The translations under genes were made by a program, and so were the position numbers. From Picosynechococcus sp. PCC 7117 (GTDB taxonomy: Bacteria > Cyanobacteriota > Cyanobacteriia > Cyanobacteriales > MRBY01): a DNA stretch of 64,000 nt. The notes beneath the pieces were generated by a model that saw only the letters and a program-made list of their open reading frames with translations, did not search any database and was not told where the DNA came from. Shown piece after piece: positions 18,515-26,903 of this stretch. Numbering within the stretch: the first letter of the stretch is position 1; every line of letters begins with the position of its first letter. The DNA is taken from positions 558,001 to 622,000 of the forward strand of contig NZ_CP016477.1 in assembly GCF_001693275.1 (NCBI RefSeq), given 5' to 3'.

Positions 18515-18658
18515 ATGGAAAATCAAGAAAGCAAATTTGGTTTTAGCGCCTTCGCTGAAAACTGGAACGGCCGCCTAGCAATGCTCGGTTTCGTGATCGG
18601 TCTTCTGACTGAGCTCCTAACCGGAAAAGGTATTCTGGCACAACTCGGCCTCATGTAA
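18515..18658 (+). CDS. hli: High-light-inducible (small Cab-like) protein
   Basis: 47-residue single-helix thylakoid protein. The light-harvesting signature ENWNGRLAMLGFVIGL lies at residues 15-30: Glu15 and Arg20 form the usual ion pair, and Asn18 (with Glu15) is a chlorophyll-ligand position. HLIPs bind chlorophyll and carotenoid and protect photosystem II assembly under excess light. Start ATG at 18515 has AGGA four bases before TTATG-like spacer (GAGGAAATAAATT). A perfect terminator follows at 18731, so this is a stand-alone transcript. No confident HLR1 element was found upstream. Confidence 0.93.
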   Translation: MENQESKFGFSAFAENWNGRLAMLGFVIGLLTELLTGKGILAQLGLM

Positions 18659-18730
18659 TTTCTGAGAACTGACGACATTCCAGGATCAGTTATCACAAAT
18701 TGATTGTTAAAAAAGCACTTAAAAGTCTGG

Positions 18731-18759
18731 GAGAGGATTAAGTTCCTCTCTTTTTTTTT
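18731..18759 (+). terminator. Rho-independent terminator after hli
   Basis: Perfect 7-bp stem GAGAGGA (18731-18737) / TCCTCTC (18744-18750), 6-base loop, then nine T. Strong classical terminator. Confidence 0.9.
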
Positions 18760-18839
18760 GGTTAGCTGTTGTTACTTTTGTCAGCAATTAGTCAAAAAGG
18801 CCCCCATCCCATGATGTCAGGAGGCTTAATGGACAATTG

Positions 18840-18862
18840 TTTAATTAATTTTTTTAATTAAA
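18840..18862. other. AT-only inverted repeat near crtQ 3' end
   Basis: TTTAATTAA (18840-18848) and TTAATTAAA (18854-18862) are perfect inverted repeats separated by five T, 11 bases beyond the crtQ stop. It could mark the 3' end of crtQ, but has no GC pairs and no T-run on the crtQ side. Confidence 0.3.
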
Positions 18863-18873
18863 GTAGTGCCGTC

Positions 18874-20337
18874 CTACACAACCGCAGGGGTTTTCTCGCG
18901 TGGTTCTTCGACGGTACGGAGGATTGCTGCTGCTGCTTGGCAACCGGAAATTGTTGCGCCTTCCATGCTGTCGATGTAGTCTTGCTGGGTATAGCTTCCG
19001 GCTAAGAATAAATTGTTGATGGGCGTCGCTTGGGCTGGGCGATATACATCCATGCCGGGGGCTTCTCGGTAAAGGGACTGGGCGAGTTTGACGACATTTG
19101 ACCAAGTCATATTAAGCTCTCGGGAAGAAGGGAAGAGTTTATGTACCTGGGCCAAGACGTGCTGGGCAATTTCTTCATTACTTTTTTTGATAAATGGATC
19201 GCCGGGCGTCAAAACCAATTGCATAAGAGAACCTTCACCTTCTTTGTAGTAATCGGCGGGACTGGCGAGAGCTAAATCGGCAAAACAGGAAAAATCGGCT
19301 TGATGGGTGTAGAGCAAATTATCAATACCGACCGCTTCTTGGAGTTGTTTACGTTTTTCGGGGTCGTTGAGTTCTGTTACCCAACCGTCAAAGCGCAGTT
19401 GTACGGTGGCGACAGGCACGGCTTCGAGATTGTAGATGTTGTCAAATTCTGACCATTGACGCCAAGCTTCGGGAATAATGCGCTGGATACCAGGGATATC
19501 AAGGGCAAAAACATAGGTATCGGCGGTGATGGTCTCGGTAGTTTCACCGTTGTTGATGACAAGACCATCAATTTTGGGTTGTCCTTCTAGGGTGTAGTGG
19601 ACATCGGTAAGCCGATGGCGGGTATGAATTTTGGTGCCCCGGGCTTCGAGGTAGTTGACAATCGGTTTGTGGAGATATTCGTGGGGAGAGCCTTCGAGCA
19701 TCCGCAGCACTGAGGCTTCAGTTTTTGCGGCGAAGAACATAAAAATCGTTAACATGCAGCGGGCGGAGATGTTTTCGGTGTCGATAAAACCAAGGGCATA
19801 GGCGATCGGATTCCACATTTTTTTCAGACTGCCATCGTTACCGCCATGGCTCCGGAACCAATCGGCAAAACTGATTTTATCGAGGTCGCGGATCGTTTTC
19901 ATGGCTCCGTCAAAATCAACGAGGCCACGCACAATGGGACTCGTCCCTAGGGCTAGGGAGTTGGCGGCTTTGTCGATCGCCGAAAGTTGAGAAGAGGTAA
20001 AGAATGCTTTGAGACCATGGAAAGGAGCACCGACGGGAAAACGGAAATCGAGTTCGCCAATTTTGCCCCCTTCGTTAATGAATTGGTGGGTGTGTTCCTT
20101 GAGGCGGAGGTTATTGCCGGCACCGACTTTTTCCATCAGGGCAAATAGGTTGTAGTAGCAACCGAAGAAGACATGGAGGCCCATTTCGATGTGATTGCCG
20201 TCTTTGTCAACCCAACTGCCGACTTTTCCACCGACAAAGGGGCGAGCTTCAAAGATTTCGACTTCATGGCCTGCATCGACCAGTTCAATGGCGGTGCTGA
20301 GTCCGGCGAGGCCTGCTCCAACGATTGCTACACGCAT
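18874..20337 (-). CDS. crtQ: Zeta-carotene desaturase
   Basis: 487 residues. Plant-type desaturase that converts zeta-carotene to lycopene via neurosporene. N-terminal FAD-binding fold [17 protein letters not shown] (GxGxxG at about 7-12) with [16 protein letters not shown]. The [19 protein letters not shown] region (in part) near residue 55 separates Zds from phytoene desaturase in my recall. C terminus has the second FAD motif [18 protein letters not shown] (near 450). Thylakoid or plasma membrane associated. Monocistronic. Confidence 0.93.
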   Translation of the reverse strand: MRVAIVGAGLAGLSTAIELVDAGHEVEIFEARPFVGGKVGSWVDKDGNHIEMGLHVFFGCYYNLFALMEKVGAGNNLRLKEHTHQFINEGGKIGELDFRFPVGAPFHGLKAFFTSSQLSAIDKAANSLALGTSPIVRGLVDFDGAMKTIRDLDKISFADWFRSHGGNDGSLKKMWNPIAYALGFIDTENISARCMLTIFMFFAAKTEASVLRMLEGSPHEYLHKPIVNYLEARGTKIHTRHRLTDVHYTLEGQPKIDGLVINNGETTETITADTYVFALDIPGIQRIIPEAWRQWSEFDNIYNLEAVPVATVQLRFDGWVTELNDPEKRKQLQEAVGIDNLLYTHQADFSCFADLALASPADYYKEGEGSLMQLVLTPGDPFIKKSNEEIAQHVLAQVHKLFPSSRELNMTWSNVVKLAQSLYREAPGMDVYRPAQATPINNLFLAGSYTQQDYIDSMEGATISGCQAAAAILRTVEEPREKTPAVV

Positions 20338-20578
20338 TACTTTTGTCCTACGGTTTGATTCTCAAAAAAGTATTAATTATTGTAAACGATTGGTGGGGGT
20401 CTCTTCGGGGCGATCGCCTTTCTTTCTGGTTGAATCGGTGCGGGTTCAGGAAAAGTTCAAGTCAGAATGTTTAAGATATTCAACAGAAAATTCGGGGTAA
20501 CAAGACGGGGAGTTTAGGGTAGAGACAATCAAGAAGGTTTTGGCCCATAACTTTCCCCACTGATTCGGGAGGACCCCC

Positions 20579-21001
20579 ATGCAGACGGCAGATAAAAACA
20601 AACAACTTTTTAAAATTCTTTTTAGTGCCGCTTGGATCGACGGCGAAATCCAGGTAGAAGAACGTCAATATCTCCACCAAATTGCGGATCAAAAAAACCT
20701 CTCCCAAGATCCGGATATTCGGGCTTTGTTATGTGAGGCGGTTCCTGTTAAACCAGAGGATTGTTACCGTCTCGTTGAAGAATATATTGATGACCATACC
20801 AACGAGGCGGAATACCAAGAACTGCTCGATGCGGTTAGCCACATGGTCTACAGCGATAGTCAAATTGAAACGGAAGAGGCGAAATTGCTTAATCGCTTGC
20901 AATCTCTAGCGCCGGAGTCCCAGCACGCAAACTCTCCTTTTCAGCGGGTGATCAAGTCCATCCAAAAACTCTACAAAGGGGCGATCGCCGAGATGAACTA
21001 A
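20579..21001 (+). CDS. TerB-like (tellurite-resistance-type) protein
   Basis: 140 residues, acidic and all-helical. The N-terminal LFKILFSAAWIDGEIQVEER (in part) followed by a second SHMVYSDSQIETEEAKLL repeat-like unit is the pattern of the TerB domain, whose acidic residues (DGEI, DSQI) may bind metal. Function in cyanobacteria unknown; the name does not imply tellurite resistance. Good ribosome binding site GGGAGG before the ATG at 20579. Followed 68 bases later by the helicase gene on the same strand. Confidence 0.75.
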   Translation: MQTADKNKQLFKILFSAAWIDGEIQVEERQYLHQIADQKNLSQDPDIRALLCEAVPVKPEDCYRLVEEYIDDHTNEAEYQELLDAVSHMVYSDSQIETEEAKLLNRLQSLAPESQHANSPFQRVIKSIQKLYKGAIAEMN

Positions 21002-21069
21002 CCGAACCCTGCCACGCCGGGGAGTATGTCAAAATAAGGTCTCTCCTTGTGCTGTGAACCTTACCTTCC

Positions 21070-23436
21070 ATGTCTGACTTGTTAGCCCAACTCAACCCCT
21101 CCCAACGTCGTGCTGTTGAACATTTTTGTGGGCCACTCCTGGTGGTGGCTGGGGCTGGCTCAGGCAAAACCAGGGCCTTGACGTTTCGCATTGCCCATTT
21201 GATCCGCAATCACCGTGTTGATCCAGAAAATATTCTGGCCGTCACCTTTACGAACAAAGCCGCCCGCGAAATGAAAGAACGGGTGGAACTGCTCTATGCC
21301 CAACAACTCGCAGAACTGCAACATGGTAAACCCTTGGGAGGGCTGCCGGAGTTTGAGCAAAAAAAATTGCGATCGCAGGTTTACAAACAAGTTACCAAGC
21401 AGCTCTGGATTGGCACGTTTCACAGCCTATGCGCGCGAATTCTCCGGTATGACATCAACAAATATCAAGACGAACGGGGCCGCACCTGGCAGCGCAATTT
21501 CACCATCATGGACGATAGCGACGTCCAGACATTGATCAAACGAATTGTCACCCAGCAACTAAACCTAGACGATAAAAAATTCAATCCCCGCACCATCCGC
21601 TATCAGATTAGTAATGCCAAAAACCTCGGCCTTGCTCCCAACGATTATGCCCGGCAGCAGGGGGGTTACAAAGGCAAAGTGGTGGCGGAGGTTTATGAAG
21701 CCTATCAAACGGCCTTGGCGGCGAATAATTCCCTCGATTTTGATGATTTAATCCTGATTCCGGTGCGGCTGTTCCAACAAAATGAATCGATCCTCGGCTA
21801 TTGGCACAGTCAATTTCACCATATCTTGGTGGATGAATATCAGGATACAAACCGGATTCAGTATGAGTTGATTCGGCTACTCAGTACCAATGGCGAAACA
21901 AACCAGGCCGCTTTGGGTTGGCATAATCGCTCTTTGTTTGTGGTAGGGGATGCGGATCAATCCATTTATTCGTTTCGGATGGCGGACTTCACAATCCTGC
22001 TGGAATTCCAAGAAAATTTTGGCGATCGCCTCCCCGATGACGAAACCCAGACGATGGTTAAGTTGGAGGAAAATTACCGCTCCCGGGAAAATATTCTGAA
22101 AGCCGCCAATGCCTTGATCGAGCAAAATAGCCAACGCATCGATAAAGTGCTCAAGGCCACCCGGGGCGCTGGAGAGGAAATTTATTGCCACAAGGCGGAT
22201 AACGAAAACGAAGAAGCGCGGTTTGTTTTAAATCAGATCCTCGGTCTGCGGCGCAAAAATCCAGAACTCGACTGGGGCGACTTTGCGATCCTCTACCGCA
22301 CCAATGCCCAATCCCGCCCTTTTGAAGATCTCCTGATTCGTAACAACATTCCCTACCAAGTAGTGGGCGGCTTTAAGTTCTATGACCGCAAAGAGATTAA
22401 AGATGCCCTCGCTTACCTCAAGGCGATCGCCAACCCCGCAGATACCCTGAGCCTGATGCGGGTGATCAATACTCCCAAGCGGGGCATCGGCAAAACCACC
22501 GTCGATAAACTTAACCACGCCGCCCAAGAATTAGGTTGTCCCCTCTGGGAAATCCTCAGCGATGAAACCTCTGTGGCCACCATCGCTGGACGGGCCGCTC
22601 GGAAAATTAACGAGTTTGCTGGGCTGATCCAGGAAATGCAAGGCAAAATGGCGACCATGCGCGGTGCCGATATCCTCGATTATGTGATGGAAAATTCCGG
22701 CTATATCGATGATTTAAAAATGCAAGGTACCGAAGAAGCCGACAGCCGCGTCGAAAATATTTCCGAGCTTTACAACGCAATGCTGCAATTCCAAGACGAA
22801 AATGAAGACAGTAGCTTAAATGGCTTTCTGGAAAATGCGTCCCTCGCTTCGGATCTCGATAACCTCAATGATGAGTCCCAGCAAGTTTCTTTGATGACGC
22901 TCCATTCAGCGAAGGGTTTGGAATTTCCGGTGGTCTTTTTGGTAGGGCTAGAGCAGGGGCTATTTCCCCATACCCGCTCCTTAAATGATCCCATTGCTTT
23001 AGAAGAAGAACGACGGTTATGTTACGTGGGTCTGACCCGCGCCCAGGAGCAATTATTCCTCAGCTATACCAGGGAGCGGTATATGTGGGGTTATCGGGAG
23101 CCTGCCGTTGCCTCGCAATTTCTCGCGGAACTTCCCCAGGAGTTGGTAACTTCCAATGGGCGATCGCCGGCGCCAATGCCCCCGAAGCAGGAGCCAAAGA
23201 TGATGTCCATTAGCCAGAAGCAACGCTCCCAGAAAAGACGGGAACGACAGGCCGCCCGCACCGAAGTGGCCCAACAAAAATGGGACATTGGCGATCGCGT
23301 CCACCACAACGTCTTTGGGGAAGGGGAAGTGATTAAAATTTTTGGGGATGACAAAAAGACCAACCTGGCGATCCAGTTTCCCAATCTCGGTAAAAAAATC
23401 ATTGATCCCCGGGTGGCCCCGATGAAAAAGCTTTAA
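21070..23436 (+). CDS. pcrA: ATP-dependent DNA helicase PcrA/UvrD family
   Basis: 788 residues, superfamily 1A 3'-5' helicase for repair and removal of RecA or stalled complexes. Motifs: Walker A AGAGSGKT (near residue 29), Ia VTFTNKAAREMK (near 60), II VDEYQDTN (near 257), III VGDADQSIYSFR (near 297), IV YRSRENI (near 340), V TLHSAKGLEFPVVF (near 612), VI EERRLCYVGLTRA (near 650). The C-terminal tail has DRVHHNVFGEGEVIKI, the Tudor-like RNA polymerase-interacting domain of PcrA/UvrD. Complete. Confidence 0.96.
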   Translation: MSDLLAQLNPSQRRAVEHFCGPLLVVAGAGSGKTRALTFRIAHLIRNHRVDPENILAVTFTNKAAREMKERVELLYAQQLAELQHGKPLGGLPEFEQKKLRSQVYKQVTKQLWIGTFHSLCARILRYDINKYQDERGRTWQRNFTIMDDSDVQTLIKRIVTQQLNLDDKKFNPRTIRYQISNAKNLGLAPNDYARQQGGYKGKVVAEVYEAYQTALAANNSLDFDDLILIPVRLFQQNESILGYWHSQFHHILVDEYQDTNRIQYELIRLLSTNGETNQAALGWHNRSLFVVGDADQSIYSFRMADFTILLEFQENFGDRLPDDETQTMVKLEENYRSRENILKAANALIEQNSQRIDKVLKATRGAGEEIYCHKADNENEEARFVLNQILGLRRKNPELDWGDFAILYRTNAQSRPFEDLLIRNNIPYQVVGGFKFYDRKEIKDALAYLKAIANPADTLSLMRVINTPKRGIGKTTVDKLNHAAQELGCPLWEILSDETSVATIAGRAARKINEFAGLIQEMQGKMATMRGADILDYVMENSGYIDDLKMQGTEEADSRVENISELYNAMLQFQDENEDSSLNGFLENASLASDLDNLNDESQQVSLMTLHSAKGLEFPVVFLVGLEQGLFPHTRSLNDPIALEEERRLCYVGLTRAQEQLFLSYTRERYMWGYREPAVASQFLAELPQELVTSNGRSPAPMPPKQEPKMMSISQKQRSQKRRERQAARTEVAQQKWDIGDRVHHNVFGEGEVIKIFGDDKKTNLAIQFPNLGKKIIDPRVAPMKKL

Positions 23437-23460
23437 GTAGATACCAAATTTAAAAAGATT

Positions 23461-24042
23461 ATGATTGCCCTCAGTGACCATTCATACCTAACCCCAGAAG
23501 AATATCTCGCCTTTGAAGCCACCAGTGATATCCGCCACGAATATGTCGATGGTGAAGTTTATGCCATGGCTGGCGGCACAGGAAACCACAATTTAATCAG
23601 TTTGAACTGTGCCATGTTGTTGAGAAATCATCTAAAAGGCTCTGGCTGTCTGACGTATATGTCTGACATGAAAGTAAATGTCAAAAATCAGCAACGCTTT
23701 TTTTATCCAGATGTCCTTGTAACCTGCGATCGCCGCGATGATCCGGCCCAGACTTATCTCAACTTTCCGAAACTGATCATCGAAGTGCTTTCTCCCTCGA
23801 CGAAAAATTTCGATCAAGCCGCCAAATTTTTGTACTATCGCACCCTGCCCAGCCTAGAAGAATATTTACTTGTTGGGACAGAAAACCCCTTTGTGCAATG
23901 TTTCCGCCGACAGACCCAAGATATTTGGACAGTACAAATTTACGAAGGGCTTGAGGCGATCGCCCATTTAGAATCCTTTGATCTTGATGCCCCCCTCACG
24001 GACATTTACGAAGGAGTAACTTTCACTGCGCCAACTCCGTAG
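23461..24042 (+). CDS. Uma2-family restriction-endonuclease-like protein (DUF820)
   Basis: 193 residues. Uma2/DUF820 proteins have a PD-(D/E)xK nuclease fold and are multiplied in cyanobacteria; their function is unknown. Seen: LTPEEYLAFE at the start, IRHEYVDGEVYAMAGG near 24, YPDVLVTC near 83 (Asp), and LIIEVLSPSTKNFD near 107 (Glu, then a lysine), the family active-site order. It starts 24 bases after the helicase stop and could be co-transcribed with it. Confidence 0.88.
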   Translation: MIALSDHSYLTPEEYLAFEATSDIRHEYVDGEVYAMAGGTGNHNLISLNCAMLLRNHLKGSGCLTYMSDMKVNVKNQQRFFYPDVLVTCDRRDDPAQTYLNFPKLIIEVLSPSTKNFDQAAKFLYYRTLPSLEEYLLVGTENPFVQCFRRQTQDIWTVQIYEGLEAIAHLESFDLDAPLTDIYEGVTFTAPTP

Positions 24043-24172
24043 CGATGGTCGCACAGTCCCTTGAGAACCGTTCCCCAAGGGGGCAGGCCTATCGATTATC
24101 ATGAATGTCGAGCGGCAAACGCAATTATCCCCAGCCCCCGAACCGCACTTTTTGGAAGAGGAGAATCTTCGC

Positions 24173-25597
24173 ATGGCAAATCAACCCTGGCAAACCGATG
24201 ACAATCACGATCCCCTTGGGGCTTTTTTAGATGAACTGACTGATCCAGAGGTGGCCGAAGCGGAATTTCGGAGTGATTTTTTCCAGGGATTAGGGGGACG
24301 TCGTAAAAAGTCAGCCTTGATGCTCAGTTTCATCTGGGCGATCGCCTTTGTCCTGCACAGTGTGAGCTGGGGGTCAACGGCGGTTTTGGGGGCCACGGGT
24401 CTGCTTTTGATTCAGGCGATCCGTTTGGTTAGCGCCCAGCCTGATCCTCAACCCCAACCCCTAGCTGACGCAGATTTAACCACTGCCCCCATCGTTTCCC
24501 TCATTGTCTCGGCGAAGAACGAAGAGGCAGTGATTGGGCGTTTAGTAAAAAATCTCTGCCAACTAGATTACCCGACGGCGAAATGTGAGGTCTGGTTAAT
24601 TGATGATGCCAGCACCGACAAAACACCCCAAATCCTCGATCAATTGGCCCTGGAGTATCCCCAGTTAAAGGTGGTGCATCGCTCTCCCAATGCCGGTGGT
24701 GGGAAGTCAGGTGCCCTCAACCAAGTTCTAGCCCAAACCCAGGGAGAAATTATTGCCGTCTTTGATGCCGATGCCACAGTACCGCCAGAATTTTTGCGCC
24801 ATGTGGTGCCCCTCTTTGCCGATGAGAATGTCGGGGCGATCCAAGTCCGGAAGGCGATCGCCAACGAACCGCTAAATTTCTGGACGAAGGGTCAAGCCAC
24901 AGAAATGATCCTCGACAGCTATTTTCAACAACAACGGATTGCCCTGGGGGGCATCGGTGAACTGCGGGGTAATGGTCAGTTTGTGCGCCGTTCTGCCTTG
25001 GATCAATGTGGTGGTTGGAACGAAGAAACGATCACCGACGATTTGGATTTGACCATCCGTCTCCACCTGGACAATTGGAAAATTGGCTTTTTGCTTAATC
25101 CCGCCGTTAACGAAGAAGGAGTTACCAAGGCGATCGCCCTCTGGCACCAGCGCAGCCGTTGGGCCGAAGGGGGTTACCAGCGCTACCTCGACTATTGGCG
25201 ATATTTCTCGAATAAGCGCCTCGGCTTTGGTAAAAAAGTCGATCTCTTTTCCTTTATTTTGATGCAATATTTGCTCCCCACTGCGGCTATCCCTGACTTT
25301 ATTTTTGCGGTACTGAAGGGCCATTTACCCGTCCTGATGCCAATGACGACCCTCGCCCTTGGCCTATCCCTCTGGGCAATGGTGCAGGGAAATATGCGTG
25401 TCTATCGCGAGTTGCCCTGGACTTGGGCGAAGGTCACAAAAATTTTTACGGCCTGTGGTCTGACGATGGTTTATATGCTCCACTGGATGGTCGTGATGCC
25501 CCTAACTACGGCCCGGATGTCGGTGCGTCCCAAGCGACTCAAGTGGGTTAAAACCACCCACCAGGGAGAAGAAGAAAGTTTTGTTTCCCAAACCTAG
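24173..25597 (+). CDS. mgdA: Monoglucosyldiacylglycerol synthase, glycosyltransferase family 2
   Basis: Transfers glucose from UDP-glucose to diacylglycerol, the first step of cyanobacterial MGDG/DGDG synthesis before epimerisation. 474 residues from the ATG at 24173 (MANQPWQTDD), preferred over the ATG at 24101 because GAGGAG lies about ten bases upstream. Seen: two N-terminal hydrophobic helices (about 55-90), GT2 VSAKNEEAVI and WLIDDASTDKTP, VFDADA (DxD), GELRGNGQFVRR, TDDLDLT and the QxxRW-type WHQRSRWAEGG, then four C-terminal hydrophobic segments ending RMSVRPKRLKWVKT. This matches Synechocystis Sll1377 as I recall it. A terminator follows. Confidence 0.85.
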   Translation: MANQPWQTDDNHDPLGAFLDELTDPEVAEAEFRSDFFQGLGGRRKKSALMLSFIWAIAFVLHSVSWGSTAVLGATGLLLIQAIRLVSAQPDPQPQPLADADLTTAPIVSLIVSAKNEEAVIGRLVKNLCQLDYPTAKCEVWLIDDASTDKTPQILDQLALEYPQLKVVHRSPNAGGGKSGALNQVLAQTQGEIIAVFDADATVPPEFLRHVVPLFADENVGAIQVRKAIANEPLNFWTKGQATEMILDSYFQQQRIALGGIGELRGNGQFVRRSALDQCGGWNEETITDDLDLTIRLHLDNWKIGFLLNPAVNEEGVTKAIALWHQRSRWAEGGYQRYLDYWRYFSNKRLGFGKKVDLFSFILMQYLLPTAAIPDFIFAVLKGHLPVLMPMTTLALGLSLWAMVQGNMRVYRELPWTWAKVTKIFTACGLTMVYMLHWMVVMPLTTARMSVRPKRLKWVKTTHQGEEESFVSQT

Positions 25598-25625
25598 TGA
25601 ATTTACAGGAAATAATTGACCCTTG

Positions 25626-25650
25626 AACGGAGTTAACCCTCCGTTTTTTT
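25626..25650 (+). terminator. Rho-independent terminator after mgdA
   Basis: Perfect 7-bp stem AACGGAG (25626-25632) / CTCCGTT (25639-25645) with 6-base loop and a T-run to 25650. It overlaps the last codons of the convergent transporter gene. Confidence 0.8.
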
Positions 25651-26865
25651 GTGGGTGATGAGGGTTTCGAGGTACCGCAAGGTCAACAGACAAGGGACAA
25701 TACTCACTGCCCCCGCCAGCCAAAATCCATGGGCGATCGCCGGCACCTGATCCAAGGCCCAACCGCCGATCGGTGGCCCAATTAAATAACCAATCGCCCA
25801 ACATTGGGAATTCAGTGCGAGGTAAACACCCCGTTGGGAGGCTGGGGCGAGATCAACCACTAAAGCAGAAGCGGCTGGGGTATAGGCATCGGTGGCTAGG
25901 GCTAAAATCCCCAAACTGGCGATCACACCCACCAGGGCCGGAATTGCACCAATACCCGCTCCCCACATCACCGTAAAACCCATGCCCCATAACAGGAGGG
26001 AAACCATCAGGGCATGGGGTCGGCTCAAGCCATTTAAACGCCGGGCAATGGGCAACTGACAGACGGAAGCAAACACGATATGCCAGGCAAACAGGCCACT
26101 AATCACCTGGGGCGAAAATTCAATGAAATTCGTGAGGTATAGGGGCGCGGTGCTTTGGATCTGGGCGATATACAGCGTAAACATCACATTGACCGCCATA
26201 TAAATTACCAGCCGTTGATCCTGGAGGGCCGTTAACCAGCTATTACCTTCAGCTTGGACATCCTCGTGGCTTTGGTAGGTTTCGGCGATCGCCACCCAGA
26301 TCACCCCAAAAAACACCACAAAACTGATGCCATCGAGGACAAACAGCAAACGATAATTTTGAATCGTCGCAATGATCAAGCCCCCCAGCATCACCCCTGT
26401 ACCGAGGCCAATGTTGTCCGCCAGGCGCACCAGGGCAAAGGCTTCATTACGCTGACTACCGCTGGTTAAATCTGCCACCACTGTTTCTGTCGCAGGCCAA
26501 TACAAACCGATCCCCAAGCCCATTAACAAATTTCCCAACACCAACAGCCAAAACGTATCTGCCGTTGCCAAAGCCACATCGGCGATCGCCGAAACCCCTG
26601 CGGCGGCCAGCAGCGTTTTTTTGCGTCCCCAGGCTGGATTATCCGCCCCTGTTCCCCCTAGAAAACGGCCCACAACCCCCGAAACCGAGGCACTCCCTAA
26701 CGCAAGGCCCACCTGGGTCGCTGACAAGCCCACCTGATTTACGAAAAAGATTGGCGCATAAAAGGCAGTGAACCCGGTGCCAATCTGGGAAAGGAGTCGG
26801 CCTGCTGCGAGGATCCAGATCTGGCGATCAAGGCCCAACAGCCAAGTTTTTGATGCATTACCCAT
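25633..26865 (-). CDS. Major facilitator superfamily transporter
   Basis: 410 residues with about 12 hydrophobic segments, the size of a standard MFS carrier. The motif A-like loop GRFLGGTGADNPAWGRKKTLL (in part) after helix 2 and the GLGTGVMLGGLI region of helix 5 suit drug/sugar efflux carriers. Substrate unknown. The next gene on this strand begins 38 bases beyond its start, so it may be the downstream member... in fact it lies upstream of nothing else here and downstream only of itself; the O-antigen-ligase-like gene reads toward it and could share a transcript. Its 3' end carries the mgdA terminator on the opposite strand. Confidence 0.85.
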   Translation of the reverse strand: MGNASKTWLLGLDRQIWILAAGRLLSQIGTGFTAFYAPIFFVNQVGLSATQVGLALGSASVSGVVGRFLGGTGADNPAWGRKKTLLAAAGVSAIADVALATADTFWLLVLGNLLMGLGIGLYWPATETVVADLTSGSQRNEAFALVRLADNIGLGTGVMLGGLIIATIQNYRLLFVLDGISFVVFFGVIWVAIAETYQSHEDVQAEGNSWLTALQDQRLVIYMAVNVMFTLYIAQIQSTAPLYLTNFIEFSPQVISGLFAWHIVFASVCQLPIARRLNGLSRPHALMVSLLLWGMGFTVMWGAGIGAIPALVGVIASLGILALATDAYTPAASALVVDLAPASQRGVYLALNSQCWAIGYLIGPPIGGWALDQVPAIAHGFWLAGAVSIVPCLLTLRYLETLITHKKTEG

Positions 26866-26903
26866 GAAATTTTTAAATTGCGCTTAAATGTTGACCGTGA
26901 AAT

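Noticed and set aside
20338-20578. 16-codon frame starting at an ATG near 20469
   Set aside because: Too short, no ribosome site; treated as leader of the TerB-like gene.
24043-24100. CCCTTG/CAAGGG repeat after the Uma2 gene
   Set aside because: Six-base stem with no T-run; not a convincing terminator.
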